From: Zonotrichia leucophrys gambelii
Taxonomy: Eukaryota > Chordata > Aves > Passeriformes > Passerellidae
Direction of reading: 5' to 3'
Assembly (NCBI RefSeq): GCF_028769735.1
Contig: NC_088178.1
Coordinates: forward strand, 11,558,857 to 11,622,856
DNA length: 64,000 nt
The notes beneath the pieces are model-generated. The model searched no databases. It saw only the letters and a list, made by a program, of their open reading frames with translations, and had not been told where the DNA came from. Positions 50,401-62,512 of this stretch are shown piece after piece (position 1 is the first letter of the stretch; each line of letters starts with the position of its first letter). The position numbers and the translations under genes are program-made.

Positions 50401-53400
50401 GATTCAGTCCTTCTCTGCAGCAATAACAGATCAGTATCACTCAATAACACAGACAGTTCTATCCTGTGTATCTGAAGCCATCAACACTGTTTTCCTGGGA
50501 TGACTTTTTGTTCATCACTTCCAGCTAAGTGAAATGACTGGTTTAGCATAAAGTCTCTAAGAAGTGCCTCACAAACCCTCCAAAAAGGGACACGCCTGAG
50601 ACAAGCCAGAAAATGGAGCAGGTTTTTCAAAAGCAGGACTGTTGCAGGTAGAGCTGCAGTGAACTTGCAGTGCTGCTGGCCTGTAGGCAGAGACAGATTG
50701 CACTAATTTAGACAGTTCCTTGGGCCTTTCCAATTATGCCATGGGCCATTCCTTGGGTGTGAGTTATGAACTGCAACTCTTTGAAGAACAGCACTGAATT
50801 TCTCCTCAATGTATAGGCTCTGCAGCTTAATACATATCATGTTGACAAAGTCACTTCTTTCCCATTAGACCTATGTTGTTCAAATCAGTGAATTCAGAAC
50901 TATTGAGGTTAGCATTTGGAGCTAGTCCCTCATTTTCTGAATTTGGTAGGCATACCTAATATAATTCAGATCAAGCTTTTATTCAGATTTCTATGCTTTT
51001 ATTTCCCACATTTTCTTGTATTTTTATGTTTCAACCACACAATAAAGAAAAATATTACTGGTGGATTCATTACTTAGTTTGCAAAATTGACACTCAATTC
51101 CAGTGTATGAATATGCAGGACTAGATAGCGAACAAGCATCAGCAGGGAGGGAAAAAGATGATGAGGAAGAAATCTACCTGACATGTTGTGCCAGCCTCCT
51201 TCTGCATATTCTAGCTTTTCACTCTTGCTCTGATTTTTACTACCTCATATATATTTTTTTCTTTTTTATACACTGATCAAACACTCACAGTTTGTCTTTC
51301 ATACAGAATGACATCACAGTCATATTTTCCATCAAACTATTGCCATTGTAACAAGCAATGGTGATTTCTCTTACTGGAGTATGTTACAGTTAATGTCAGA
51401 AAACATCAAGTAATGAACCCAAGAAACAAACAAGTTACCATTAGATTAGATCTCTGTTTTCTTCTGATCCAAAATGTCCCTTCAGGAAACATTGGAGGTG
51501 TGTAAAGATTTCTTCAGGCGACCTCCTTGTCTAGCATGGCCTGCAGAGTGAGAAGTCATAAGAGAATGATGAGAGGCTCAGAGGCACTTTGCAGTTTGGC
51601 TAATACTTCAGGAGAATCAGTGAAAGACAAGTTGCACTGAGTACCACATTCCCAATCACCTCCCGAAAGACCTGCCAGGAAAAGTGTGGAAGTGAGTGCT
51701 TTTGCACAGGCACCACCAATATAGTGTAGAAATACTCACATTCTGTAGCTTACTCTAATTCCCTAACAAATTTGGTCATGCAACTGTCCAATCCTCCAGC
51801 ACTCCTGCCAAAAAAACCCCACATTTGCATTTCTGATTTTAAACAGCCTTTGAACTTTGTGTATCCAGGAAGGCAAAAATCAAGTCTTGGACTGTGCAAA
51901 GACAAGATCTTTTGCATCTTTCATCATTGCCAATCAGTCACATCCAACAAAAAGAGGAAGCCTCAAATCCATCATTGTGTTTCAAAGAGGTTTGTTTCCT
52001 CTCCCAGTTTGTCGAGTTTCACAGGGCTTTGAAAAAGCAAAGCCATGTTTGAGTTCCCATGCTGTCCACAGAAATTGAAAAGCCTGGAACACAACACCAG
52101 ATGCTTAATATTCCAGGACATTTGGTTTGTGGGATGTGTTACAGGCCACTTGCACTGGTTTTCAATATCTTGTCTCACCTTTTTGCTTCATTTCACATAG
52201 TACTTCACCAGGCACTACATCAGCTTTTTTCTCCTTTTCTTCTTTTGCAGTTTGGAAAACTGAGATAAAGCTAATTCAGAATATGCTCAGCTACCAGGAT
52301 TGACTTTATTAAGGTTCATGTAGGCAACTTGCAACTACTGCTATTGTTATAAATTCTTTCTTCTACTTTGCTTTTTATTGAAATATTGTAACTACTTTAC
52401 TGTAAAACCAGCTCCTAGATTAATATACCAGAGTAGGGCTACACCAATTTTTAAAAAATTAATAATTGTTGGACTTGGTGTAATATCTGGCTTCTGGGGA
52501 ATATAGTTACATTTTTGCTATCAAGGCCATAGACTGATAAATGTTCCTTCTCCATCCCTCTCCAAAACATAAGTTTATGTTTTGATTATTGTGACTGCTT
52601 CTCACCAGCACAATAAGTTTCCCCCCCAAAACAATAATTAATTGAAACGAAAAGTTAACTAATACTTGCAAAAACCCATGATTTCTAATTTCAAAATAGT
52701 AAAAATATAGTTAAGTACGCAAAATAGATTCAAGCACACATATTCCTGGAAGACACTTTTATCCCTCCCATTTCTCCAATTTCTGTATATAACAACTAGA
52801 ATCTGAAATAGGACTAGATCAAAACCACTTTGAGTGTACTTTAATATCTCTCAAAGAAATTTTGTCAGACACAACTTGTTAGTCAGTGTCCTCTCCTGGC
52901 AAATCAATAATAGAGTTGGCAATATTCAAAGCACAAAAGAGGGAAAACTGGCTTTCTTGGCAAAAATACGCTTCTGACTCAGCCCTCAGCATTTCTTTTC
53001 AAGACAATGCTCCTTTGCTTCAAGTACTGTATTCTGCCACTTCCAGAGCAGTGGCACTCTGCTCAAACCATCTCCTGCCATAGCAGGTATTCAATTCCCA
53101 CAGCTTCATTAGAAAAAGATTTCCTTTTATTCATGCTATAAAATGACTAATTTCCTTCTTCTGGATTTAGATATACTTTTTGTCACAAATGCTCATTTTT
53201 AGACTACATGCTAAGCCTAATGATTTTGATTTCCTCATTTTCGTGTTAGAGTCTGTTTCTCAGTTTCTAGAACAGGGTGGCTGTGCGAACCTCATTGACT
53301 CCAAGTAAACCTCACTTGCCTCTGAAAAGCAGGCAAGGTGAGCTGGACCCTTCATCCATCACTAATTAATTCTAGAAAGCTGTTAAATAGCTGGATTGTA

Positions 53401-56329
53401 ATATTTCATTCAGACATAAATTAATCTTTGCATTTCTCATTAGAAAGCAGTCTCTATTCCTTTACCCTTCAAAGACATTTGTCACTGATTTTGAAGTTTG
53501 TCATATTTCTGAACATAATCACTCCCTTTGGCAGCTATTCCATTGTTATTTCATTGGTTTGAACCTACTGACTTGTTGCTCAGCCACCTTTTCTGACCCA
53601 GGTTAAGCATCTAATTTTTTCTTATATCTGCCAAGACTTAAGCAGGTAATTGAAGAAAGTGTATTTCAAACATAGTGGATACCTCTCTGTTTCTTCCCTT
53701 GTTTTGAATTCCATTCCTAGACATGGTCTTATATTTCTTATCCATTCTCCCCACCTCAAGGGATGTTGTGGTTAAGTTGTAGAGAGAATTGGCAGAGAAT
53801 TTAAGGAGGTGGCCTGGCACAGGTCAGGGACATCGCAATGTGTGTACACAAGCCCCCTCCAGGAAAGTTTTGTGTGCCTTTGTAAGACACAAGTCACTTC
53901 TAACTTGCATTTCCTATTGCTTGTGTTAAAAACATTACCTTCCTTTTCCTTGCAAGGTCATAGTATTTTAAGCAGCTGTGATTTAGATCTAAAAGCTGTA
54001 ATAATTTCTTCTTGCTGAGAGTCCAAAGACACACACGCAGTTAATTTGGGTGACAAATTCAGATGGTGCAGATTTCAGGTTCTATACATCTTGTCTGCAG
54101 TCTCCCTCGTTCTGGTTCAATAGTAGTTCACATGAGATTTCAGGCTTGTTACAATTTATGTTCCACTGTATTCCTCCTATGGACCCTGCAAGCTCTGCCA
54201 ACCCCAAGAATTTCTGTTAATGAGACAGACAATTCATGTGCCATCCCATCCCCCTCAGTCCTTTAGCTTCGTAACTGCAAATAAAAATGAAAATTATTCC
54301 TAAGCATTCTGCTTGACAGAGACTGGGGGCTTTGAGAGATATGAGAACATATCAAGGCTTTTTTAGGAAACAGTAAGCCTTTCCATCTAACATTTTGCAG
54401 GATTTTCTCTCTCACCTCTCAAAAGGTCAAGATTGCCAAAGAACCTATTTTTTTTCACTGAATCTTTGTGTCCTCAAAGAAAAAACAACTCTACAGTTAT
54501 AGTTTTAATTGCCAATCTTTTTCATAACATGTTATACAGACAAAACCAAGGACTTAATCTTCAACATACTTGAAAGGAACCACTAAATTCCTATCAGTGC
54601 CAATGACAGAAGATCATGGTTATAGGCCCAGCACTCAACAATCATTATAAACACATCTGTCTAGTGGAATCCACACTGAGATACAAGATAGGTGCTAAGC
54701 TTTCAGGGTTCCTTTCTGAGAAAGGAACAGCATTCCTAAACTAGAAACATACCTTATCTTGCACTTACAGATGAAACACTGGGGAAAGGGCAGGGAACAT
54801 CATAGCTTACAGTTAGGTGCCTATATCCAGGTCTCTGCAGACAAAAAAAAACCCCAAGAATGCCACCAAAGTGTGATCAATACATTAACAGCCTGACCAC
54901 CAGGTGTGCCACCATGTTCAATTGTAAGAATACTTAATTCAAAACAGGCTCTTCAGCCTAGCCAGTAGGAATTTCATTTCCTAGAAAGGAAATCAAAATA
55001 TCTTGGGTTTAAAAACAGGTTAAGTGGTAGGTTTCCCACCCAGTTACACTAAAACACCATTTCTGCTGTATGCAAAAGAACTTAAAGACTGTGTGTTTCA
55101 GACCTTGATGGTTCTGGGGCTAAAAGTTTTGATACACTAAATGAGCTGCCTGTTGCCTACCTTGATTTCCAACCAGCCCAAAGTTCCCATTTTTTGAGCT
55201 GCATGTGTCATCTTGAATGGGATGAAGGCATTTCTTTCCACCTTAGTCTTCCTAACCAGACACAGCTTATTCAGAAGTAAAGTAGATCTCTCTCATAACA
55301 AACCTACAAAATGACATACATAATTACTGATTCTGACATATCTTTAATCAGTGGACATCCATTCTTTCATTAACTAGTAGCATTGCTAAAAATTATGTAC
55401 AGAATATGCATTATTAATAAGCTAGAAAAACTCCCCTTTGCATATTTTTCAAAGCACATCAGCTGGTTACAAAACATTGTTTTTTCCCATTCAACCTTGA
55501 CCTGAGTTAGAACTTGTTAGTTGTCATGGCAATAGAAGCATTCAGGTGGTAGGAAAGAGAAATTAACAGATTCCAGCTGAAACTGCTCTGGTAGGGTGTG
55601 TTCTCAGGAAGATTTATATACCAGGCAAAGATTGATAGTATTTACACTTTGATGTAGTTGAATGTTTTGAAAAATCAGTCAGTATGATAAATGTGAGTTT
55701 CTTATTATCTGCTATAATTTTATCCAGCTGTCTTTTGCCAGAATACACCACTGACTGACTAAACATCTTTTTTTAAAGTTATTCTGGTAAAATAAATAGG
55801 AAGGAAATTAAGTACGAGGTTTTTTTTAAAAAAAAAAAGTTATTGCAAAAAAATACCAACAGAAAAATTGTCTTGTGCAGCTAATTTTGTATTATTCTGT
55901 ATGTATCAGAGAGTTAAACTTACTTTTTACAAGCAAAGCAGAGCAATACTGTTACTTCAGAAGTCTTTGGAGCTTTTAATAAAGCCAGCTTGAAGCTATA
56001 AAAGTTGGGATAACTTGCACCTGGCCTTTATGCTCAGAGCATTTAATTTAAAACAAATCATGTGTGATCATATGCCAGTAGCCATTTTCTGGCTTGGGAC
56101 ATACATATTAACTTTTATTGCAGAAATTTCACTGTTTAAGTTTTCACTTTCACTGATATAAAACAATTAGCTGATTTAGGTTTGGTGGATTTTTTGGGGG
56201 GAGAAAGGGGGTTGTTATTGCTTTGGGTGGATTTTATGTGTGTGAGAACCGGAAAACAAGAAAAATTGACCTATTTTCAAGGAAGTCTTCAGAAAAAGTC
56301 CTCATGGCAAGCTCAACTACACCTAAGCA
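41421..56329. other. Intergenic, no gene recognised
   Basis: Long AT-rich stretch. Two overlapping open frames at 44698-45039 and 44814-45131 (113 and 105 codons) are the largest here, with no recognisable domain. A T14 run precedes 46461, an 11-bp tandem duplication (ACTGGTGTAAA) lies at 46957-46979, and the palindrome at 54708-54728 is listed separately. Confidence 0.7.
54708..54728. repeat. Perfect 21-bp palindrome with GAS-like core
   Basis: Arm GTTCCTTTCT (54708-54717), one spacer base G, and exact complement AGAAAGGAAC (54719-54728). The centre, TTCTGAGAA, fits the STAT/GAS consensus TTCNNNGAA. Intergenic, with no neighbouring gene in the window. Confidence 0.6.
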
Positions 56330-56665
56330 GTTCTTGACAGATACTTGTCTACTCTATTTTTCACCATCCCCACTGATGGGGACTACACAGCCCTCCTAGG
56401 AAATGCCCTGCAGTGTTAACAATCCTTATAGCTGGGAAACTAATCTTAACATCCAAAATTTTCATGCTGTAGTTGCCATCCTTTTCTCTTACACACAACA
56501 AATATGGAGATCGATGTGGTCCCTTCCTCTTCAACATTTGAAGACTGTTACTATGTCTGCTCTTAGTGAGATTCCATTAAAAAAGCCCAAAAACTAAATT
56601 TATCTCAGGTCATGCGTTAATGCCACCCACTAAGTCACCTTGGATAACTCCACTGCTCTTTCCTG
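56330..56665 (-). mobile_element. Old CR1 LINE fragment
   Basis: On the + strand it reads as reverse-complement CR1: GGGACTACACAGCCCTCCTA, then CCTGCAGTGTTAAC, CCTTATAGCTGG, ACATTTGAAGACTGTTACTA, TGTCTGCTCTTAGT, GCCCAAAAACTAAATTTATC, CAGGTCATGC. The order and spacing match the CR1 3' region known from birds and reptiles, with many substitutions, so this is an older copy than that at 31285. Both ends are approximate. Confidence 0.75.
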
Positions 56666-59600
56666 GCTCAGCTGTGAAGGGAAGTACATAAAACCAGTTA
56701 GGTTAAAAAGCAAGGGCTCTTACAAGAGGGACAAGACAGGAGCCATCTCGTGGCTTTCATGAGTCAGCTGACAGGAAATAATTCTGATGTTTTCAGTACA
56801 GCAGCTATATATTAGCTTGTCTAAACAAAACAACCTGAGGCTTATAACTGTTTCTCAAAGATCTTGTCTTGTAACCTTCCCCTTCCTACTTCCCTTCTCT
56901 AAAGTAAACTTCTCATCCTTAAATTGCAGTCTGGTACACATACCTGGAAATAATATTGAAACTTCTGTTAAGCTTATGTTAAAAATAGTAAAACCATTCT
57001 ATACCCTTTACCCCTTGCTATTTTCCTTCTTCTAATTAACAGCAGAATGATAGATTCAATGAAAGTGCTGCTAAACCAGGCATACCCCACCTTCTACTCT
57101 GCAGTCTATTACCAGTACTGTAAAAAGCATAATACTTTGCATGTAGCTTCACAGAACTGCCCTCCATTTTTTAGGTTTGGGGTTTTGGTGATGTTTTTCC
57201 TATTTCCTACTTGTCCATACTATTTTGAATTCTAATCTTGTCTGGTAATTTGCTTGCAGTCCTTGCCAGTTTGGAGTCAAGCAGTGAATGCTCTATAAAG
57301 GGCTCAGCAATTACACTTCCCATGCAGTGCTCAATTCTGCATATCTGGCACAACAGCGTTTGCAGACTCATCTTGCTGCCATTAGATATGGCTCTAATTA
57401 TATTATGGAACAGGTAGAATCAAAAGCCAAATAATTTAATAATCATGAAAATAACACTGCCTTCTAATTCCAAAGGGAGTAGCATGGTCACCCTTGAAAA
57501 CAGGCTGCTCATATGGAAAATACAGAGTGCATCTTTTGCTCTGAAAGAGGGCATTTAATTATCTGACCTTCATGAGCAAGCCCAAAAACAGCATTCTGAG
57601 ATTTTTTTTCTCTTTGTTTTATAGTAGTTGCTCTTATTTCCAGTGTCATTGGAATACTTGGAAAATGAAATTATCTAAGGCAGCTGGAGTAGAGGATTAT
57701 TGTATGTCCCTTGCAACCGAAATAGTCTGCTCTATTCTGTCTATTCTACTCTGCCTCTGCACAATCAATCACGTGTTACTGCTCCTTCAGGGAATGTTAC
57801 CTTATACTTTATCTTTCTGTATTTTTATACCATTTTAATAGGTGGCCTGGTATTAGTTTAGAACTGGTTACTGATGCATTTTGAAAATTGCAAATTTTAT
57901 ATTATTGATCTAAAAATTCTGTATCAGACTTCTGGAATAGTATGTGGAGGTAAGGGGTACCACACACAAATTGTATCACAACATTAAATAAAAAATTGTA
58001 ATGTCTCCTGGGACATGGAAAAAGGAGGAAAAGTCACATGAAAGACTTCCAAAGCAAGTGAAGGAAATTCATCCTTTTCCTTCACATTTTAGACCAAAAA
58101 AATCATGATTATTGGTGAATACTTCTGTACATTTTGAATACTGGTTTTGAAGCACTGGAGAAAAATAATGTAAGCTGACTCCTCAATTCCCTGCCTGTGA
58201 TGGCTTAAGGGCAAAACCAAGGTTCTGTGTAAAAAAAAGGTATTGAAATTGACAATAAAGCACAGATACAGGAATATCCTCATGGATGCTAATACAATAA
58301 TACAATATTAATACAATATTTTCACTCAAATTGTCCCTGCCTTTCCCCCCGAGGGTAGAATTCAGACACTCTAAAATTCTACCACCATAGGAACCTCAGG
58401 AAAACTGCCCCATTTCATTTGCCTGATATAATATTAGTTCAGAGTGCAAACAGGCTGAAACTCTGGGAGCATCTTCAAGGCTGAACCATTTTAAAGGAAT
58501 GCATTGCCTTAAAATCAGGGAAATGAAATGAAAATCTGCATTCCTTCCATTGATATTGAGTCATAGTTCTCACAAATATCTTTTTTAAAACCAAAACAAA
58601 GCAACTAAGGCAGATATGTTGATATGTTTCCAAAGGCAGTAATATGAGCTAAGTATACAATCACATAATTAATTAACCATTGCAACTTCACATGGTTCAA
58701 TACATTAATAGTAACAACATAACCAACCTTCTATTCTTTTTTATATTGATTTTCGCTTCCTTTCTCAATCATTCCTCCCGAGTCTCCTGCTTATCACTCC
58801 TCTTTGGATATTTTTAGCTACTTTGCTCAACCCTGAGCAGAATTAACATAGCTCCTAGGTACACCTGCAGATAGTGCTATGGAGAACACTTACAACTCTG
58901 TATTCAAATGTTTGCTTTCATTGTTCTTGTGACAACACTGAAAATACATTGCTTTTTAACTACAATATTATGGGCTTGGAATGCAGAGGAGTACAGAACC
59001 TGGTCTCAAAATTCCAGTTCCTCCCTTCATTCATTTATATTTCCTTAATATAAGTTCATTTTTTCATTTCCCTGTTTTTACCATGGTAAATTCTCAGTAC
59101 AGGCAAGCTCATTTCTCTCCCACTGCAGAAAGACATTAAGGACTAGTTATATTTCAGTTTGCTCAAAAGGTATTAATGAACATTCACTCTAAGCATTTTT
59201 AGCCAGTTTATGATGTTTACTCCAGTGTCTTTTTCCTAGGGCTCATTAGATTTTGAAGAATAATGTCTAATTGCTGAATATAATGTATTTTTTTACAACA
59301 CTGAGAAATGTATGGGTTATTGTATTCATGTTAAGCAGGCAATTCATTAATATGTCACTTGAAGTATCCACCATCCTCATTTACTATTTCAGGGGTCTAA
59401 TCTACGTGCATTTCCTTGCCAATGGCTGAACTGTTAATTGCAACATCAGCAAGGCTACAAGATTTATAGTCAGCCTATTCTAGAACAGCCTCATTTAGGG
59501 ATGAATCTACAACAGTGACTGAAGAATTAATTAGAATGATTGTGCAACGTATCCAACATTCTTCAAGACAGTTAGGGCAAAATAATCAGAAGACATTTTT

Positions 59601-60813
59601 TTATTTTTCAAAACTACTGCAGCTAGAACACGATCAATAATAACACATCTGTTCTCAGGTGACAATCATGCATTCAGCAAACACATCTCATGTGCAACAT
59701 CAGCAAAGCCTGTCAAGTGTTGAAAGCCACGTTTACATGCCAGAATGTGCATTTCACTGTTGGAATTACTTTCAGAGAAGGCTGAGTAACTACAGGCATT
59801 AAGTACACACACACACCCATACCCACACAGTTTCTTTCTGCAGCACTGTCATGATGCTGTCAGATACTGTTGTCCCTAGGATCACTTCTGTTCAAAGTTA
59901 TAGGATACTAATTCATTTTTTTACCTGATTTCAGCCTCTGATGATCTATTTGCAAGCTTCTCTTTGACTTTTTTTTCAGTTTTCCTTTTCTATCTGAATC
60001 TAATGCAAATAGGAAACTTGCAGTAATTTAACAAAATCATGTGCGTAATTAATATTTTAAAGTTTTTTTTTAAATTTTCCTTCAGCATGGGATTGATCAG
60101 ATGGTTGTATAATATGCTTCGCTTGCAATTCCTGTTATAGAGCTTAGTGGCCTAAGGGTAAAAAAAAAAGCCAAAGCGTACAGGGAAAGGGGAACATTGA
60201 CTGTAGCAACTCACCTAGCTGGAAATGTCACAGGAGTTTTCAGACCTGCCACTGAACACATGAAGGAACTCTCATCTGCTGAAGGTTTATTATTCAAAAC
60301 AAACCCTTCAGATGCCTCACCTGTGAAATGACATTGTGAATCCTTACAAACCTTGCCTAAAAAAATATTTATCAAAGATAGAACTGCCTTTTTCATCTCC
60401 CTTAGCAGCTGGAAGATCTATGTGGTGATGAGCCACATCAGAGAGCAGAGTGGAAGGTACAGTAAGGCTTGGATAACAACAGATAAACTAGAGAATTCTT
60501 GTTTCAGTTACCTTACCACTGATTGTCCACTATGTATACTATGCTAGGGAATCACAAAAGGTTTTTCTTTTGTTTTGAGTGTTTGGACTTCCCCATCCCC
60601 TCCCTCCCCCAAAAAAATTCCATAATCTATTTTCTTGCCACTGCAGAAGACACTCTTGCTAACATTGCAATGCTCTCACAAAAGGAAGCCTCCTTGTTCT
60701 CCTTCACTGCCTGGTGACTTCTATCACATCTGTGCAAAGTGCAGGTTCTGTATTCTCAGTCCACTACTCTACAGCATCACCCCACTCTTGCAGACATATC
60801 TATCTAAGACTTC

Positions 60814-60839
60814 TGCTCCTTAGGGGGGCCTAAGGAGCA
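60814..60839. repeat. Perfect hairpin: 11-bp stem, 4-nt loop
   Basis: TGCTCCTTAGG (60814-60824), loop GGGG (60825-60828), then the exact complement CCTAAGGAGCA (60829-60839). The stem has six G/C pairs. No T run follows and no gene is adjacent, so it is not a conventional terminator. Confidence 0.8.
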
Positions 60840-60903
60840 AAAATTTTAGGATTATTTTTCACATTAACCCTGTACATGCTGACATGAGAACTCTGTAAGA
60901 TGG

Positions 60904-60964
60904 ATAGATAAATATAATTAATAATATTAAAAAGTATAATGATAAATAAATAATAAATATAATT
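60904..60964. repeat. AT-rich low-complexity stretch
   Basis: About 60 bp made almost only of ATAAAT/AATAAT units with very few G and no C. Simple sequence with irregular period. Confidence 0.75.
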
Positions 60965-61856
60965 TGGTTTTGCGCCTTTGACATGGCACATGCCAATTTT
61001 ATGGACTTTTTAGTCTCAAACACTGATATTCACTGTATTTCAGTTCAATGTATCTTTCCCTTTAAACACAATCTCTGGAAAGTATTGTTTTACTAATTGT
61101 AATGAGTCATTTCTTCTGATTTGACATAATGAAATAAATATCAAAACAAATGTATAGTCTTGCAAAAGCTCTTCTATTAAAACAAAATATCAGTGGAAAT
61201 GCAATACAGCAAAGAGTAATGCCCAGCAAATTATAACTTCCATAAGCTTTGTTAAATGTCTAAGCCAAATTACTTATTTTATGGAGAGCAGAGAAACGGG
61301 CCTTGTGCAAATTCCTGATATCATTCAGGTCTCTCATTTTCAGAAGCAAAGTTATAATTGTGTCATCATGACTCAGTGGAAATCTGTTTTCTGTAATATT
61401 GCCTTCAGTCCCTTGAAAACCTTGTGAAAACCTCTAAGGACAATATTTCAGTAATGCAAAAGTTCATCATTTCCTGAGAATGTTCTTTTTATAACCCCAT
61501 GGAGCTGGGATCTAAGAGATGCTGCTAGATCTTGAATACATAGCACTAATCTGCTAATCCATAAATAAATATACAGCTCAACACTTTAATTCACCGGTCA
61601 CTAAGTGAGTAAGGAAATGATTAGATTTAATATGATTTATTTTAACTCTCCCAGATATTCATGTATGTTAAGACTGAAATTTACTTTTATGAGAGCCCAC
61701 ATATTTTATAATTATTATCTTAAGTATGAAAATTATGAGAAAACGTACCTTGTACCAGTTGATCACTACCTTAAAAGTCTTAGTCATTTAACATAACTGC
61801 CCAATACTGTATTTTAATTTTGGCATTCTGGAATTGTGCTGGAAATGTTCCTTGGT

Positions 61857-61883
61857 AAAAAAAAAAAAAAAAAAAAAAAAAAA
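61857..61883. repeat. A27 homopolymer
   Basis: Twenty-seven consecutive A residues. It could be the tail of a retrotransposed copy or a simple mononucleotide repeat. The preceding sequence is not one I recognise and I see no clear flanking target-site duplication. Confidence 0.85.
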
Positions 61884-62359
61884 GCCAAAACCCCCAAGGC
61901 ATTTAGTTAATTTGCTATATGGCTTTTAGTACTCAGTAAAGCTTCTTTTCTAGGCCAAAGCATTTTACTATTGCAATAAAATATTTAACACTTGATACCA
62001 ACTTTCCTCTCCCCAGGGGCATTTTTTTTATATTTTCAAAATATCTTTACTTTCTTAGCCAAAAAAAGAGAGCTAATAATATATTTCGAACTAATAGTAT
62101 GATTCCAAACCTATCCAACTTTCTTTTTCTCCACAAGCATTCCATTTTCTCCCACAAATAAAGGAAGAGAAACATCAGAGAGTGATAAAATCAGAAAAAA
62201 GACGTTGTGACTTTGTTATGATATCATTGTTAATGATAAACATGTAGGCTGATCTGCTATAAAGAAAAATACAGCCAAATGATGCCAGAGATACCTGACA
62301 AGAACAGGGCTGAGTGTACAGACTTGCACCAGCAGCAAGGAGCCCCAGCCCAAAGCTTT

Positions 62360-62512
62360 GCTATCCCACAGTCACACACACAATGGGGAAGGTTGAGAGG
62401 CATAACTGGAGTCTGGTCCCACCTTCCTGCTCAGGAAGGTCCCCTAGTGCTCGTTACTCTGGGTTGTGCCCAGATGGGTTTGAATTTCTCCACAGGAGAT
62501 GCCACAACCTCA
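62360..62512 (-). mobile_element. CR1 LINE 3' fragment
   Basis: The + strand reads GGGGAAGGTTGAGAGGCATA, ACTGGAGTCTGGTCCCACC, CTGCTCAGGAAGGTCCCCTA, TTGTGCCCAGATGGGTTTGA, ATTTCTCCACAGGAGATGCC, ACAACCTC. This is the reverse complement of the last ~150 bp of an avian CR1, inserted in minus orientation and 5'-truncated. The CACACACAATGGG at its left edge is probably a decayed form of the terminal octamer repeats. Confidence 0.78.

Larger units (their letters stand above)
56666..62359. other. Intergenic, no gene recognised
   Basis: No open frame resembles a known protein. Holds the hairpin at 60814-60839, an AT-only low-complexity stretch at 60904-60964, a short CA run near 59805 and the A27 tract at 61857. 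Confidence 0.7.

Noticed and set aside
52886..53200. Possible further CR1 fragment (segment with AGAAAAAGATTTCCTTTTATT)
   Set aside because: Only a weak resemblance to one CR1 segment, without ordered neighbouring blocks.
60001..60013. TAATGCAAATAGG, identical to 11-23 at the window start, considered as a shared element
   Set aside because: Identical 13-mers are expected dozens of times by chance between positions in a 64-kb AT-rich sequence.
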